The notes under the pieces: model-generated
What the model saw: the letters and a program-made list of their open reading frames with translations, nothing else
What the model was told of the DNA's origin: nothing
Database searches by the model: none
Program-made: the position numbers and the translations under genes
In this document: piece after piece, positions 25,498-34,987 of the stretch
Position numbering within the stretch: position 1 is the stretch's first letter
How the letters are laid out: each line of letters starts with the position of its first letter
IMG/VR virus record: IMGVR_UViG_3300017963_000048
Span: 1-62,290 of that record
From: a virus
Length of the DNA stretch: 62,290 nucleotides
Direction: 5' to 3' (one strand)

Positions 25498-26877
25498 TTA
25501 TTGGATTTCTTCTTCTTCACATTCAGCAGCAGTGAAAGCACCATCTAGCGGATGGAAACCACTAGAAGGATCAGGGCTGATCACACCACCTGGCGTGTCA
25601 CACACCACGTTTTGGAAGCGCGCTTGTGCCCATGGAGCACGACAGAACAAACGGGGGTGCATCCAAGCTTTCAGAGTGCGACATTCGTTTTCAGTGTCAA
25701 TGCGACCAAGTAAACGGCCACCATCTAAACTGAAGTAACCATTTTCGGGTGCTTGGCTGATGGCATTCATGGCACTGATATGCTGGCCTTGCCATAAGCG
25801 CACACTGCCGACTGCACGTGTCAGCACATAGAAGTCAAAATTGTCAACAGCATTGATTAATGACCAGTCATAAGCAAGCACCGGAATTTCAAAGCCATCC
25901 AGCATAATCTTGCCATAGCCAAACGAGCCACCTAGCAAGCCAGTGCGGAAAGTGCGTGCTTCGAGGGATTGCAGAGCGACTTCATTGTATTGACTGCCGT
26001 CACAAACTGACCAGCAAGTGAAGTGATCTAACAAACAGGGGATCATGCCGTAAGGCATCAAAATGATCATGTCGCCCACATTCATGGGCTGCACTTTCAA
26101 GCGGTTTGACCAGCTGATCCGCTGCTTAATTCGGCGCACAGTCGCCAAGAGCACGTCCACCAAATTGGCCGTGGCTGAAACCGCGGCACCATTCCAAGTG
26201 ATGCCTGCACCACCAGTCATGGGGTTGCTATTCCAATCAATCACAATCGAGTCTTGCATGGCTGAAGCATAACCAGTGGAAACCCATTGCTGCAAGCCAT
26301 CAAACTGACCGGCCACAGCATCAGAGCCCACGACTACCAAGTTATTGACATCCGTCAAAATCTGGTCAACTGCAAAACGCAAATCCCACTCACGTTCATC
26401 TGTGATCTGCGTGCCATCCAAGCGCCAAATTGGATCACTGGCACAATACTTTTTGGGCTTCATTAAGTCGCGGGTTGGTCCCATGCGACCAATGCGCCCA
26501 AAATCTTCTGTCTCAATTTTGCTGGTGCCATATTCAACACCATAGGGATCAGCACAAGGATCACCAAGATAGCCGGGGGTATCCGCGGCTTCACTCTGCG
26601 CTGGACGCACATAGTCAATGTATTCACTGACCAGCTTGCACTCGTCAGAAACATCAAAGCCAACCCAATCAAGGAAAGGCAATTGACCATTGAAGTGCAA
26701 TGACATTAAATCACCATCACCACACACATCAAAGAAATTGCAGCAGCCAAATGGTGTGGCTGCTGTGCTGACAGTCATGGCACGCTGCACAGCTAAGTTG
26801 GAAACCCCAAGCCCACCGGGGTTTGCCATTTGCGCAAAAGTCTGCGCCATCGTAGCAAAAAGTTCTTCTTGATTCAT
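25498..26877 (-). CDS. Major capsid protein (459 aa)
   Basis: Assigned as the capsid from gene order (portal, MuF, protease/scaffold, then this), size, absence of enzyme motifs and a very strong ribosome-binding site (CGGAGGTATGAAAA) flanked by hairpins on both sides. The sequence is mixed, with a long N-terminal helix and a Cys-rich character (about 14 Cys), unusual for HK97-fold capsids and possibly stabilising disulphides. A conserved-looking core segment, PMNVGDMIILMPYGMIP, is at about 265-281. Confidence 0.75.
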   Translation of the reverse strand: MNQEELFATMAQTFAQMANPGGLGVSNLAVQRAMTVSTAATPFGCCNFFDVCGDGDLMSLHFNGQLPFLDWVGFDVSDECKLVSEYIDYVRPAQSEAADTPGYLGDPCADPYGVEYGTSKIETEDFGRIGRMGPTRDLMKPKKYCASDPIWRLDGTQITDEREWDLRFAVDQILTDVNNLVVVGSDAVAGQFDGLQQWVSTGYASAMQDSIVIDWNSNPMTGGAGITWNGAAVSATANLVDVLLATVRRIKQRISWSNRLKVQPMNVGDMIILMPYGMIPCLLDHFTCWSVCDGSQYNEVALQSLEARTFRTGLLGGSFGYGKIMLDGFEIPVLAYDWSLINAVDNFDFYVLTRAVGSVRLWQGQHISAMNAISQAPENGYFSLDGGRLLGRIDTENECRTLKAWMHPRLFCRAPWAQARFQNVVCDTPGGVISPDPSSGFHPLDGAFTAAECEEEEIQ

Positions 26878-26904
26878 TTTTCATACCTCCGAAAAGTATT
26901 TAAT

Positions 26905-26928
26905 TTAATCCGATGGGATCGGAATTAA
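26905..26928 (-). promoter_or_regulatory. Hairpin between protease/scaffold and capsid genes
   Basis: Stem of about 10 bp (TTAATCCGAT / ATCGGAATTAA, one bulge) covering the stop codon of the upstream gene. Could limit read-through or act as an mRNA processing site ahead of the capsid gene. Confidence 0.5.
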
Positions 26929-28322
26929 TAGGCGGGTAAGCGCTCTAACGCTTTGGCTGCTTTGTCCTCTTCGGGATCTTCATTGGTTTGGTTTTCAGCT
27001 GCACGCTGGACAGCAGGCCGGAAAGTCAGTGTCAAAGCACTGGCCACCGGCGAGTCAACTTGGTTGGCAGCTGCAACTGCACGCTGGACATCAGCTTGCT
27101 GCTGGTTGATCGCACCAACTTCAGCCAGCTGTGTGGCAATGGTGGCCAGCTGCGCCTGCATCTCATTCAGCACTTCACTGACGATGGCCAAGTCAGCTGT
27201 GTTTTGGGCAGAGCGCTGCTGCAAATCACCTATGGGTGCCAAGCGCTCTGCAACACCATTCATGAAAGCTGCATTCTCAGATAGCGCTTCCATAAATTCT
27301 TCAGTGACTTCCACTTGCGTGACAGCTTCAACACTTTCAGCAGCTTCAGCCTCAGCTGTAACTTCTTCAGTGGTTTCGTCCTCGGCAGCTTCAGTTTCCA
27401 CTTCAGCTGTGCGTGTTACGGCAGTGGGGTCATCATCTAACGCACGATTGATGGCATTTGGATTGTCATCCAACCATGCTTGTGCTTTGCTTTCATCACC
27501 ACCAAATAATTTGACAAAAGCAGCTTTCTGTTTTGCATTCATACGGGTAACCTCCTCGAATTGCAAACTTGTTTTGGCTGTGAATAAAGCTGATGCCTCA
27601 TCTTCAGGGCATGTGGCAATTTCAAACATTATGCCCGCACGTCTGATGGGCATCAGCACACCACCAATTTCTTCAAACTCCGGTGCCTGGGTAGGCACAT
27701 AACCGACAGATTCACCCCAATAATCGGGGTCAGCTTCACGTGCAGCAATTTCAGCCCGGGCAATTTCACTGTCATCGTATAAGCCTGACGTGATCAGCGT
27801 GTGACCAGCTCTGGCCACGAAGTCAGCTTGACCAGTGCGCAAACCAGCACCCAAATGATAGAAGTTGCGAATGGGGTAATTGCCGGTACGCTCTATATGC
27901 TCTACAAAGCTGTCAAACAAGTCACCACTGTCAATTTGGTGATCACGATTGATGGTAGCCGTGCAGCTGACTGAAAACCAGCGCACTTGCTCTTTGCCAT
28001 TCACCTGGCTGCGCTGAATGGTGGTGCGAGCAACTTCAGGAAATTCAAATTCAACTTCCATCGGTTCACCTAATTCAACTTGGCCAGCATCAATCATGAC
28101 CGGATATTTTTTGAGTAACCCACCACCCATAGTGACTGCATAAACTTCACCAGCATCATAGAAAACATCTATCAGCCATTCGCCCCACACATCCATAGCC
28201 CATAACGCGCTCTCAACTTGGGTGGAAATTTGGCCACTGCTAATGGCACGCTGCACAGCTTCAGCTTCGAGCACTTCAGTGCCCTGTTGGAAAACGCTTA
28301 ACAGTTTTTCTAGTAAATTCAT
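26925..28322 (-). CDS. Prohead protease-scaffold fusion (465 aa)
   Basis: The N-terminal ~260 residues resemble XkdF-type prohead proteases: GAGLRTGQADFVARAGHTL, TSGLYDD and WGESVGYVP motifs, with a candidate His at HTLIT. The second half is acidic and coiled-coil, rich in Glu, Ala and Thr (270-430), as expected for internal scaffold. A fused protease-scaffold before the capsid gene is common. The ATG at 28322 follows TTGGAGGATTCAAA. A T-rich terminator sits just upstream (28345-28376). Confidence 0.72.
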   Translation of the reverse strand: MNLLEKLLSVFQQGTEVLEAEAVQRAISSGQISTQVESALWAMDVWGEWLIDVFYDAGEVYAVTMGGGLLKKYPVMIDAGQVELGEPMEVEFEFPEVARTTIQRSQVNGKEQVRWFSVSCTATINRDHQIDSGDLFDSFVEHIERTGNYPIRNFYHLGAGLRTGQADFVARAGHTLITSGLYDDSEIARAEIAAREADPDYWGESVGYVPTQAPEFEEIGGVLMPIRRAGIMFEIATCPEDEASALFTAKTSLQFEEVTRMNAKQKAAFVKLFGGDESKAQAWLDDNPNAINRALDDDPTAVTRTAEVETEAAEDETTEEVTAEAEAAESVEAVTQVEVTEEFMEALSENAAFMNGVAERLAPIGDLQQRSAQNTADLAIVSEVLNEMQAQLATIATQLAEVGAINQQQADVQRAVAAANQVDSPVASALTLTFRPAVQRAAENQTNEDPEEDKAAKALERLPAY

Positions 28323-28344
28323 TTTGAATCCTCCAATTTTTTTT

Positions 28345-28376
28345 AAAAAAAAAGGCCACGAAAATGGATTCGTGCC
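28345..28376 (-). terminator. Intrinsic terminator before protease gene
   Basis: Stem GGCACGAA / TTCGTGGCC (one bulge) followed by nine T on the minus strand. It would lower read-through from the portal region or separate it from a capsid-region transcript. Confidence 0.75.
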
Positions 28377-28440
28377 TCTCTGGGCTATGATCTTTTTATG
28401 CAATTGTGATGTTAACTTTATATCTGCCACTTCCATCTTA

Positions 28441-28689
28441 TCATGTTTTGTTTCTAATTTCAATAAGGCAATCAACTTGGTCATATTCGCAGAGCGCTTG
28501 CACCAGCTCTGTGACTGGTATTTCCACAAACTCACTCCCACGCTTGGCAGCTTGCCAACGGTTCTTGTCCAGCAGCTGCAAACACACAGTGCCTGACTCG
28601 TCTTTCACCAGCTTGGCAATGGTGATGCCATCTAGCTTTATAATGTGATTGCATGGATTCACGTTGATCTGCTCCCTGGTGATTTTCAT
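28441..28689 (-). CDS. Hypothetical small protein (82 aa)
   Basis: Overlaps the stop of the MuF-like gene by one base (TGATG). A weak AGGAG precedes it at 12 bases. Mixed alpha/beta; no family recognised. Lies at the end of the packaging/portal unit, before a terminator. Confidence 0.6.
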   Translation of the reverse strand: MKITREQINVNPCNHIIKLDGITIAKLVKDESGTVCLQLLDKNRWQAAKRGSEFVEIPVTELVQALCEYDQVDCLIEIRNKT

Positions 28690-29612
28690 CAGCTGAAGAT
28701 TTCTCCTGTTTCACTGTTGCGATAGCTGACTGAGCACCGGCAATTGGTCAAGCATTCACTGTCACCCTTGCCAGGGACAGTTTCAATGCCTAAATCTGGG
28801 TCAAAGTATAGGCCACGCTCGCCCACTGGCACCCAACCAAGCGCACCACGCCTTAAGCACGTGTCACAGTTTTCAGCCAGTTCGTCAACGTCCCAAAAGC
28901 CTTCATCCACACCCCACTCTTTGGCCAGTTTTGCATAAGCACGTTCATTCATGTAATTAGCTGAATTAACATACATCTGCATTCTGGCTCTAATAGCAGC
29001 TTCAGACATGCCAGGCACCGCATTTTCAAAGCCATCCAAAAAAGCATATTGATCTTGCAGTGCACGCCCAATCACGCCCCAATCACTTTGTGTCATGCGC
29101 TCGCGGCCACCAATGGCAGACAAGTATTGTCTAACATATTCATCTTTGATGGTTTGGCGAAATGAGTTTTTCCAGTCAGTGATGCTGAGCACACCATCTG
29201 CCACATATTGTGCCAAAATTTCAGTGCTGGCATTGGTGGCATCTATAGATTCCCAAGCCATTTGCAAAGCCACGGCACGTGACAAAAACCTACCATCTTG
29301 ATCGCGATAACGTTTGGCAGCTTCATCCCAATACCACGTGGTATCTGTCTGTCTGAAAATGGACAAAACATCTAACTCTTTGGGTGGCCAGCTGCGCACA
29401 CCACGCAAAATCTCCTGCCATGCTTCAGCTGCTTGGTTAAATTGCGCAGCAGCACGCCTGACGCTCTCAGCATCTAAGGCAATATCATAGGCACTGCGCT
29501 GAAAATAAGGTGAATAATCATTTTTTAACTTGGTCAAAAATTCATCTTGCTCTGGGCCTTGCCAACCACTGACATCTATCAACTTGGCTGCTGGCTGCTT
29601 AGGTTTGGTCAT
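28689..29612 (-). CDS. MuF/SPP1 gp7-like minor head protein (307 aa)
   Basis: Follows the portal gene and ends with a Cys pattern (CDTC near 250, CLTNCRCSVSY near 290) that is the hallmark of the MuF C-terminal zinc domain. MuF proteins bind the portal inside the head and may be ejected with DNA. The N-terminal 230 residues are helical. The ATG at 29612 is supported by GTGGGAGGCTGACG and overlaps the portal stop by 14 bases. Confidence 0.78.
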   Translation of the reverse strand: MTKPKQPAAKLIDVSGWQGPEQDEFLTKLKNDYSPYFQRSAYDIALDAESVRRAAAQFNQAAEAWQEILRGVRSWPPKELDVLSIFRQTDTTWYWDEAAKRYRDQDGRFLSRAVALQMAWESIDATNASTEILAQYVADGVLSITDWKNSFRQTIKDEYVRQYLSAIGGRERMTQSDWGVIGRALQDQYAFLDGFENAVPGMSEAAIRARMQMYVNSANYMNERAYAKLAKEWGVDEGFWDVDELAENCDTCLRRGALGWVPVGERGLYFDPDLGIETVPGKGDSECLTNCRCSVSYRNSETGEIFS

Positions 29613-31281
29613 CGTCAGCCTCCCACGCAGGCGGGTCAAGCAGCTGTGCAAATTCTGGTGTCTGCCGGTTGGCTGTGGCCACCGCTCGATTGACATCTGC
29701 TTCCGTGATGTCAAAATCTTCACCTTCATAAAGCGCCTCAGTTTCAGCTTGACGTTGCACCACATAAGACGGCACCGCGTGGCTGCGTCTTTGTAGTAAG
29801 TTTTCCCCACTTTCCCAGAGCACCTGCACCCTGCGCTGTGGATAATGATAACGCACCACTTGTTCGTGCGGGAAAAGCTCAGCAGCACGATGAATGCGTG
29901 GGCTGCTGAGCAATTCATCACGCTTGCGCCTAAGTGCCATTTGTGACTTTGTTGCTACAGCAACAGCTGCATGTGCACGCTCCACAGCCCCACCTTCATC
30001 ATCGTCAATGATGGAAGGTTCCTCTTCCTCGGTCCAAGCCGGGTCAATAATGTTTTTAGATGCCAGCAAAATGCGAAACTCCTCACGTGAGATACCACCC
30101 TGGCCATCATTGCCAATGGCCGCTTCGCGCACAGTTCTGAAAGCTGTGGCCCAAGCTTGCGTCACTGCCGCGGCACTTATTTCACTATCATCGTCTCGGT
30201 CATCAAATTCAAACACCACGCTGCTGGGCGCAATGTCGGGGCGCATGATCGCATCTGTGAATGCCAGCGTGACATTTTTGGCACCCTTGCCACTAGCTTT
30301 GACGTGCTGAATGTCTGACTCGCCTGATCTACCCAGACCACCATATTTGACCGGGTAAAATTCGCTCGCATCATAGCCGAAAGCCAAAGCATATCCGTAC
30401 ATTAACAAACTGGTGAATACTTCACGATCAAAGTCACGTGGCAACTGACTGAGGGCCAATAGCTTGCCATCAATGTCTCGGTCACCACTGGCCAGCACAG
30501 CCACCGAGTCATAATATTGCCAGTTCTCACCCTCTAAATCTTGTTTACGCCCTAGCATAGCAGTTTTAAATTGCATTTCGGTGATGCCCTTCAGTAGCAT
30601 GATGCCGCGGGGTGCTTGGGCACCTAATTCTTCTTTGTCATGCAAGTGCACTGCGATCATGATCTGTGCCAAGTCAATGCAGCGTGACACTGCACAATAG
30701 CCTAAACCATTGTATTTCTCATCAGTGCTGACCTGACTGGCTGTTCTCAGATAATCGGTCGCCTTCCATTTTTGCAACTTGCCTTTTTGCGGTTTATATT
30801 TAATAGGATATTCGACATCACCAGTCAAAGCACAACGCGAAGAGTCAAGATGAAATAAACCACGCAGCGCGCCCATTTCACCAGCGCGCCCCAATTCAGC
30901 AGCCCCACCGAAATCTGTATTGTAGTAATTCTGCGCAAACGCCCCAAACCCCATGCGCCAACCAATCAAATCTGGAAACAGCACCCAATTGTGCAGCGCA
31001 TTGCTGAAGCGTATCGCTTGATTCCTGCCACCAGTCACCGACCACCCTCGATTGGCATCTATACTGGTGGCACCCAATAACACACCCCCCAAATGTGGTT
31101 CTAGCTTGGGGAAGTCTAGCAGCCAGCTGTCACGCTTGCGCGAGTCAGCTGCATAATCTGGCACGTCCATGCCTTTGATGTTTTTCTTGTACCATTGCAA
31201 AGTGCTGGTGAAAAATTCGTCAGCTTGCACGTCAACAGAAAAGCGTGGCTGCTTGGTATCTTGATAGTTTTGGTCACTCAT
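29599..31281 (-). CDS. Portal protein (560 aa)
   Basis: Located between the large terminase and MuF genes, with the length and mixed layout of siphovirus portals. Segments LRGLFHLDSSRCALTGDVEYPI, YALAFGYDASEFYPV and the helical GISREEFRILLASKNIID match the portal wing, crown and clip areas. It forms the dodecameric DNA gate at one capsid vertex. The acidic C-terminal tail (about 390-560) contains the parS-like palindrome as codons for VATK. The ATG at 31281 is preceded by GATGAGGTGCAAA. Confidence 0.82.
   Translation of the reverse strand: MSDQNYQDTKQPRFSVDVQADEFFTSTLQWYKKNIKGMDVPDYAADSRKRDSWLLDFPKLEPHLGGVLLGATSIDANRGWSVTGGRNQAIRFSNALHNWVLFPDLIGWRMGFGAFAQNYYNTDFGGAAELGRAGEMGALRGLFHLDSSRCALTGDVEYPIKYKPQKGKLQKWKATDYLRTASQVSTDEKYNGLGYCAVSRCIDLAQIMIAVHLHDKEELGAQAPRGIMLLKGITEMQFKTAMLGRKQDLEGENWQYYDSVAVLASGDRDIDGKLLALSQLPRDFDREVFTSLLMYGYALAFGYDASEFYPVKYGGLGRSGESDIQHVKASGKGAKNVTLAFTDAIMRPDIAPSSVVFEFDDRDDDSEISAAAVTQAWATAFRTVREAAIGNDGQGGISREEFRILLASKNIIDPAWTEEEEPSIIDDDEGGAVERAHAAVAVATKSQMALRRKRDELLSSPRIHRAAELFPHEQVVRYHYPQRRVQVLWESGENLLQRRSHAVPSYVVQRQAETEALYEGEDFDITEADVNRAVATANRQTPEFAQLLDPPAWEADDDQT
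29951..29964. repeat. parS-like palindrome site 5
   Basis: GTTGCTACAGCAAC with flanking T/A, inside the portal gene. Confidence 0.9.
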
Positions 31282-31513
31282 TTTGCACCTCATCAAAAAT
31301 CACTTCTTCGGGGTTGGGTGGTGGTGATCCAGCCTGCGTTTCTAAGTGCGTCTCAAATATAATGGCTGGTGGTGCATACTCTTTTTTCTCTGGCATAATT
31401 TTTCTCCTCAATCTAAACTGCTGTCCACTTGATTCAATGGCCAGCAAAATGAGCGCTGCACGCAAACAGCGCTTGACAGGACTTTGACCATAATCGACTG
31501 GTGTGCCATTCAT
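31274..31513 (-). CDS. Small protein between terminase and portal (79 aa, or 40 aa from inner start)
   Basis: Ends eight bases into the portal gene. Two starts are possible: 31513 (AAAGGATATAGTCTA) and 31396 (GAGGAGAAAAATT, stronger). The inner product is a 40-residue acidic, Pro-rich peptide (MPEKKEYAPPAI). No family recognised. The double start may couple translation. Confidence 0.5.
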   Translation of the reverse strand: MNGTPVDYGQSPVKRCLRAALILLAIESSGQQFRLRRKIMPEKKEYAPPAIIFETHLETQAGSPPPNPEEVIFDEVQNE

Positions 31514-31565
31514 TAGACTATATCCTTTTTATCATAATTTTATAGCTCATTCAATTATATCTTGC

Positions 31566-33116
31566 CTACATGGCCCAACCACCAGCACCTAAAAGATGAT
31601 ACCAGCCCCAATAGGCTGCATCTGCCAAGTCAAATGGCTTGGTTTTTGGGAAGCGCTCTAAAGCAGATTCTAGTGCATGCGTGGTGCCAATCACGTGGAT
31701 GACTTCACCGCGCTCGTAAGCGTGCAGCATCTGCTGACTCCTGTGCACTTTGCTACCGTGACCAGCACCAGCTTTGGCCTGAGCAAAACCAACACCATGA
31801 TTTTCTGGTATCTCACCAGCTTCAATCATAGTGACTAGCAGCTTCTCAAAAATAGATTCCCACGTGTCACCACCCTGGTCAGTTTCCACGCCTACAGTGC
31901 TGAAGCCATATTCCACAGCCTTCAAAATGGCTCTGCGTAAAACATCATCTGGGGTTGTAATGGATTCCCAACTGAAAAGCCGATAGAGTGTGCCAGTTGC
32001 GTCAACACCATCAGCTTGAATGCCCATGCTGTCACTGTCATCAGTGCTGGTGACAGCGGGGTCACACCACACCGAACCATAGACTAGATCAGGCAATTCT
32101 TTGAACGTGCAGCGCTGCCATTCAATGTGGTTCCAAATGCCACCTGGGGGTGCTTTCACTTCATGCTGTGACTCTTGTTTGAAGCTGGTCAAGCCATCAC
32201 GATTTATGATGTTTTGACAATCTTCAATGCTCTGCCCTTCCCACGTGGCACTGCCACCCATGATGACATATTTTCGCCGGTTTGTTTGTGGATCCGTCTG
32301 GATTTCAGTCACCAAATTATCAACAGCTTTGTGTGGCCCATTCACAGTTCGATCAAGCAAAAATTCAGCGCGCCCATCCACCAGCTGTGAAGCAATTGAA
32401 TTAGGATGAATGAGGTTTTGCACAAACATCACCGCAGCATTATTGCTGGCTGCTGGCAGCAGCGTGCGTGTGAGAGTTTCAATTTTTTTGGTGACAGTTT
32501 TCACACTGTCATGCTTGCCGTCAATGTCATCAATGATTAACCAGTCAGGACGGGCATCACCCACCTTTGACGAGCGCGCAGCTTTGTCAAGTCCCACAGC
32601 TTCAACCACAAAGCCACTGGCAGTGCGCAGAAAGTTACGTGTCCAACCACGTGACTGGCCAAACTTACCGACCTCGCGCCTGCTCATACTTGGATAGTAA
32701 TATTCCATCAATGGTGTTTCTAGCATGTCCGCAATATTAATGATGCGCTTGTCAGCTTGGTCTTGTGTCTCTTGAATATACCAACCGTACCGGCGTGCAG
32801 CCAAACATCCAATCATGACAGTGGCAGCTTCACAGATGGTGGTTTTACCACCACCACGCGGCCAAATGGCCACATAAGGAAAGGGGCGCACATCGGGTTG
32901 AATTGACCAAACATGCTTGACCAATGACTCGTGACGCGCCGCGAATGGTTTGCGTTTGATGTTTGGCAAGACTTTTTCCAGCCAATCGTCATAACCCGCA
33001 AAGCGCGTGTCTTTGTCATTCAAGTCAGGCACTTCTAGTGCGTCAACTACCAACTGACGAAGTGATTGAAATGAAGTCTCCTTGGATGGCTTGTAAAGCT
33101 GATCTATCTCGAACAT
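31566..33116 (-). CDS. terL: Terminase large subunit (516 aa)
   Basis: Packaging motor and nuclease. Walker A WPRGGGKT at residues 85-92, Walker B WLIIDD at 192-197, followed by the coupling region. The nuclease domain has acidic residues in VWCDPAVTSTDDSD, VETDQGG and the C-terminal FDLADAAYWG, matching the RNase H-like fold. Length is in the normal range. It overlaps the small terminase gene by 74 bases. Together they start the late operon. Confidence 0.95.
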   Translation of the reverse strand: MFEIDQLYKPSKETSFQSLRQLVVDALEVPDLNDKDTRFAGYDDWLEKVLPNIKRKPFAARHESLVKHVWSIQPDVRPFPYVAIWPRGGGKTTICEAATVMIGCLAARRYGWYIQETQDQADKRIINIADMLETPLMEYYYPSMSRREVGKFGQSRGWTRNFLRTASGFVVEAVGLDKAARSSKVGDARPDWLIIDDIDGKHDSVKTVTKKIETLTRTLLPAASNNAAVMFVQNLIHPNSIASQLVDGRAEFLLDRTVNGPHKAVDNLVTEIQTDPQTNRRKYVIMGGSATWEGQSIEDCQNIINRDGLTSFKQESQHEVKAPPGGIWNHIEWQRCTFKELPDLVYGSVWCDPAVTSTDDSDSMGIQADGVDATGTLYRLFSWESITTPDDVLRRAILKAVEYGFSTVGVETDQGGDTWESIFEKLLVTMIEAGEIPENHGVGFAQAKAGAGHGSKVHRSQQMLHAYERGEVIHVIGTTHALESALERFPKTKPFDLADAAYWGWYHLLGAGGWAM

Positions 33117-33825
33117 TGGCTTGAATACTCGACATGAGGGCTGACAGCATCAGCGTGACTGCACTGACTTGAATCAACACTCCTTGATCAATTTCAAGTT
33201 GCCTTTCAACTTGAATTAAATTTCTCTTATGCTTTTGGAATTTTTCAATCTCAATCCACTGCTGATAATCTTTGCTTCCTAAGCGTACCAAGTCAAAAAT
33301 TTCAGCCACCAGCTCTGTGGTTTTGTCACGTGCAGCTGCCACACGTTTAACGCGCTCAGTAGCATCATCCAAACGATTGGCACGTTCAATAGCTTTTTGC
33401 AATCGATCAATGTGATCCAAGCGTGTTTGCATTTGCAAAAATATTTCTTCACTACTTGACCCATTCAAATTGCGATAGAGTTCACTTAAGCGTGCTTCAG
33501 TGATCGCAATTTCATTTTGCAGCTGCATGACATCACCACGCTGCAAAGCAGACTCATAATCTTGGGCATAGCGTTTGGGGAGATAGGCCGAGTGTATGCC
33601 AGTTTTTGTGGCTGGTGCTGCAATGCCTTTCAAAGCAGTGCCCCCATGTGCTCTGCACTTTTGCTTGTCACCACTTTGTTTGGTGGCCAGCCCCATGCAC
33701 TGCCGTTTGTTGCGTCCACTCCAAGCTGTGCACCTACGCTTCCCAAAAAAACGGTGATTTTTGGGGAAATCTTTTTCGGGCACAAAATCTTTGGGCTTGG
33801 TGGTTTTACCTGTTTTTTTTGCCAT
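33043..33825 (-). CDS. terS: Terminase small subunit-like protein with HGG motif (260 aa)
   Basis: N-terminal residues 30-75 carry CTAWSGRNKRQCMG and KCRAHGGTALKG, then a SAYLPKRY segment. This is the Cys/HGG pattern found in phage proteins encoded just before the large terminase. The remainder (100-250) is coiled-coil. The overlap with the large terminase supports the small-subunit (DNA recognition) role, though HGG proteins have not all been shown to be terminases. The start follows CAGAGGTAAAC. Confidence 0.7.
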   Translation of the reverse strand: MAKKTGKTTKPKDFVPEKDFPKNHRFFGKRRCTAWSGRNKRQCMGLATKQSGDKQKCRAHGGTALKGIAAPATKTGIHSAYLPKRYAQDYESALQRGDVMQLQNEIAITEARLSELYRNLNGSSSEEIFLQMQTRLDHIDRLQKAIERANRLDDATERVKRVAAARDKTTELVAEIFDLVRLGSKDYQQWIEIEKFQKHKRNLIQVERQLEIDQGVLIQVSAVTLMLSALMSSIQANVRDRSALQAIQGDFISITSSVGS

Positions 33826-33870
33826 GTTTACCTCTGAGGGTTATCTAAAGCGCCCACGCTGCGTGCTGGT

Positions 33871-33884
33871 GTTGCTACAGCAAC
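33871..33884. repeat. parS-like palindrome site 6
   Basis: GTTGCTACAGCAAC with flanking T/A, at the tip of a long imperfect inverted repeat (AAAG.GCCCA.GCTGC arms, about 33846-33918) between the small terminase and transporter genes. Confidence 0.9.
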
Positions 33885-33958
33885 AGCTGAGCAACGCAGG
33901 GCAGCATGGGCACTTTGGGCAAGTCAATTCATGGGCTTTTCGCAGCCCATAGGATTTT

Positions 33959-34606
33959 TCAAGCTTCTAAGATACTTTCATCTTTCACCAAGTAGATGGC
34001 TGGCAAGCTGATCACGGTGACAATGGCTTTGAAGATGATCTGGCCACTGGTCAATTGAAGTGCAGCCCATACTGGCATGCTGTCACCACCAAAAAATGGT
34101 GGTAAGAGCACAAAGGCCAGCAGCGCAAATGTGAGCGAGTCAATGGGCAAAGATACTGCATTTGACATCAATACCCTTGACCATTGAGGCATGCGCGGCA
34201 ATTTCATTTTGACCACGTGAAAAATCTCAGTGTCTATGCTTTCACTTAAAATTTCAGCTGTGATGCTGCCAATGGTGATGGCTGGCACAATGGCAAAGAT
34301 GGCACCCCACGATTCAGCCAAACCATAAAAGGCTGGTGCTGGCAGCTGGCCAATGGCCCACAGATAGGCTGCTTGCACCACATTCAGGACACCAGCAGTT
34401 AAAATGGCTGCGCGTGCCCAATCACGTCCCAAGCGCTTATGGATGACATCGCGCAGCGTGAAAGTGAAGGCAAAAATGAACGTGCCTCCGGGAATCACAA
34501 TGCCCCACAACTCCACCAGCTTGGTGGCACCAATGTCAGCAATGGCTTGGCAAATGACATAAGCACCAATTAAATACACAATCGTTCTAATCGTTTTTCG
34601 ATTCAT
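33959..34606 (-). CDS. yhhQ: YhhQ/VUT-family queuosine precursor transporter (215 aa)
   Basis: Six hydrophobic segments and the family-typical GGTFIFAFTFTLRDVIHKRLG stretch near residue 40, SITAEILSESIDT near 117 and LPIDSLTF near 155. YhhQ imports preQ0/preQ1 across the inner membrane. In a phage with QueC and DpdA, it would feed extra 7-deazaguanine precursor to DNA modification. The start follows TTAAAGGAGTTTT. It is the last gene of the 39-34 kb operon. Confidence 0.88.
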   Translation of the reverse strand: MNRKTIRTIVYLIGAYVICQAIADIGATKLVELWGIVIPGGTFIFAFTFTLRDVIHKRLGRDWARAAILTAGVLNVVQAAYLWAIGQLPAPAFYGLAESWGAIFAIVPAITIGSITAEILSESIDTEIFHVVKMKLPRMPQWSRVLMSNAVSLPIDSLTFALLAFVLLPPFFGGDSMPVWAALQLTSGQIIFKAIVTVISLPAIYLVKDESILEA

Positions 34607-34615
34607 AAAACTCCT

Positions 34616-34987
34616 TTAAAATATAATCTCAATCTGGCCGTGGTTGGCAGACTTGCCCGTTAAACTAAAAACTCCTATGCGTGCCTCATCAATCACACTA
34701 CACACATAGTTGAAAATCGTCAAAGCTAATTCTTCAAGCGTAGTGGGTTCATCTGTAATCATGTGCAAAGCTTGGTCAAACTCTGCCCAATCTGGCACCA
34801 ATGACCAATCAGCATCTTTTGACTCTTTGGCAGCCGGGTGCATGCACACAAATGACACCAACAGCAGCGCAGAAATGGCCGGATCATGCTGGTTTGGATC
34901 AGTCAGCTTGCAAGTGGCTTGCAGCTCTGTTTGGTATTCAATCATGGGTGCAGTGTTGTGGGGAATTTCTAACTTAATATATTTCAT
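34616..34987 (-). CDS. Possible T-fold protein (FolB/QueD-like?) (123 aa)
   Basis: The second half (VPDWAEFDQAL...TTLEELALTIFNYV...ARIGVFSLTGKSANHG) has the helix-strand pattern of T-fold enzymes such as dihydroneopterin aldolase and 6-carboxytetrahydropterin synthase. The zinc-binding HxH of QueD is not visible. It overlaps the glycosyltransferase gene by ATGA and sits in the deazaguanine cluster, where a pterin-type enzyme would make sense. Treat as a hypothesis; a structure prediction would decide. Confidence 0.4.
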   Translation of the reverse strand: MKYIKLEIPHNTAPMIEYQTELQATCKLTDPNQHDPAISALLLVSFVCMHPAAKESKDADWSLVPDWAEFDQALHMITDEPTTLEELALTIFNYVCSVIDEARIGVFSLTGKSANHGQIEIIF

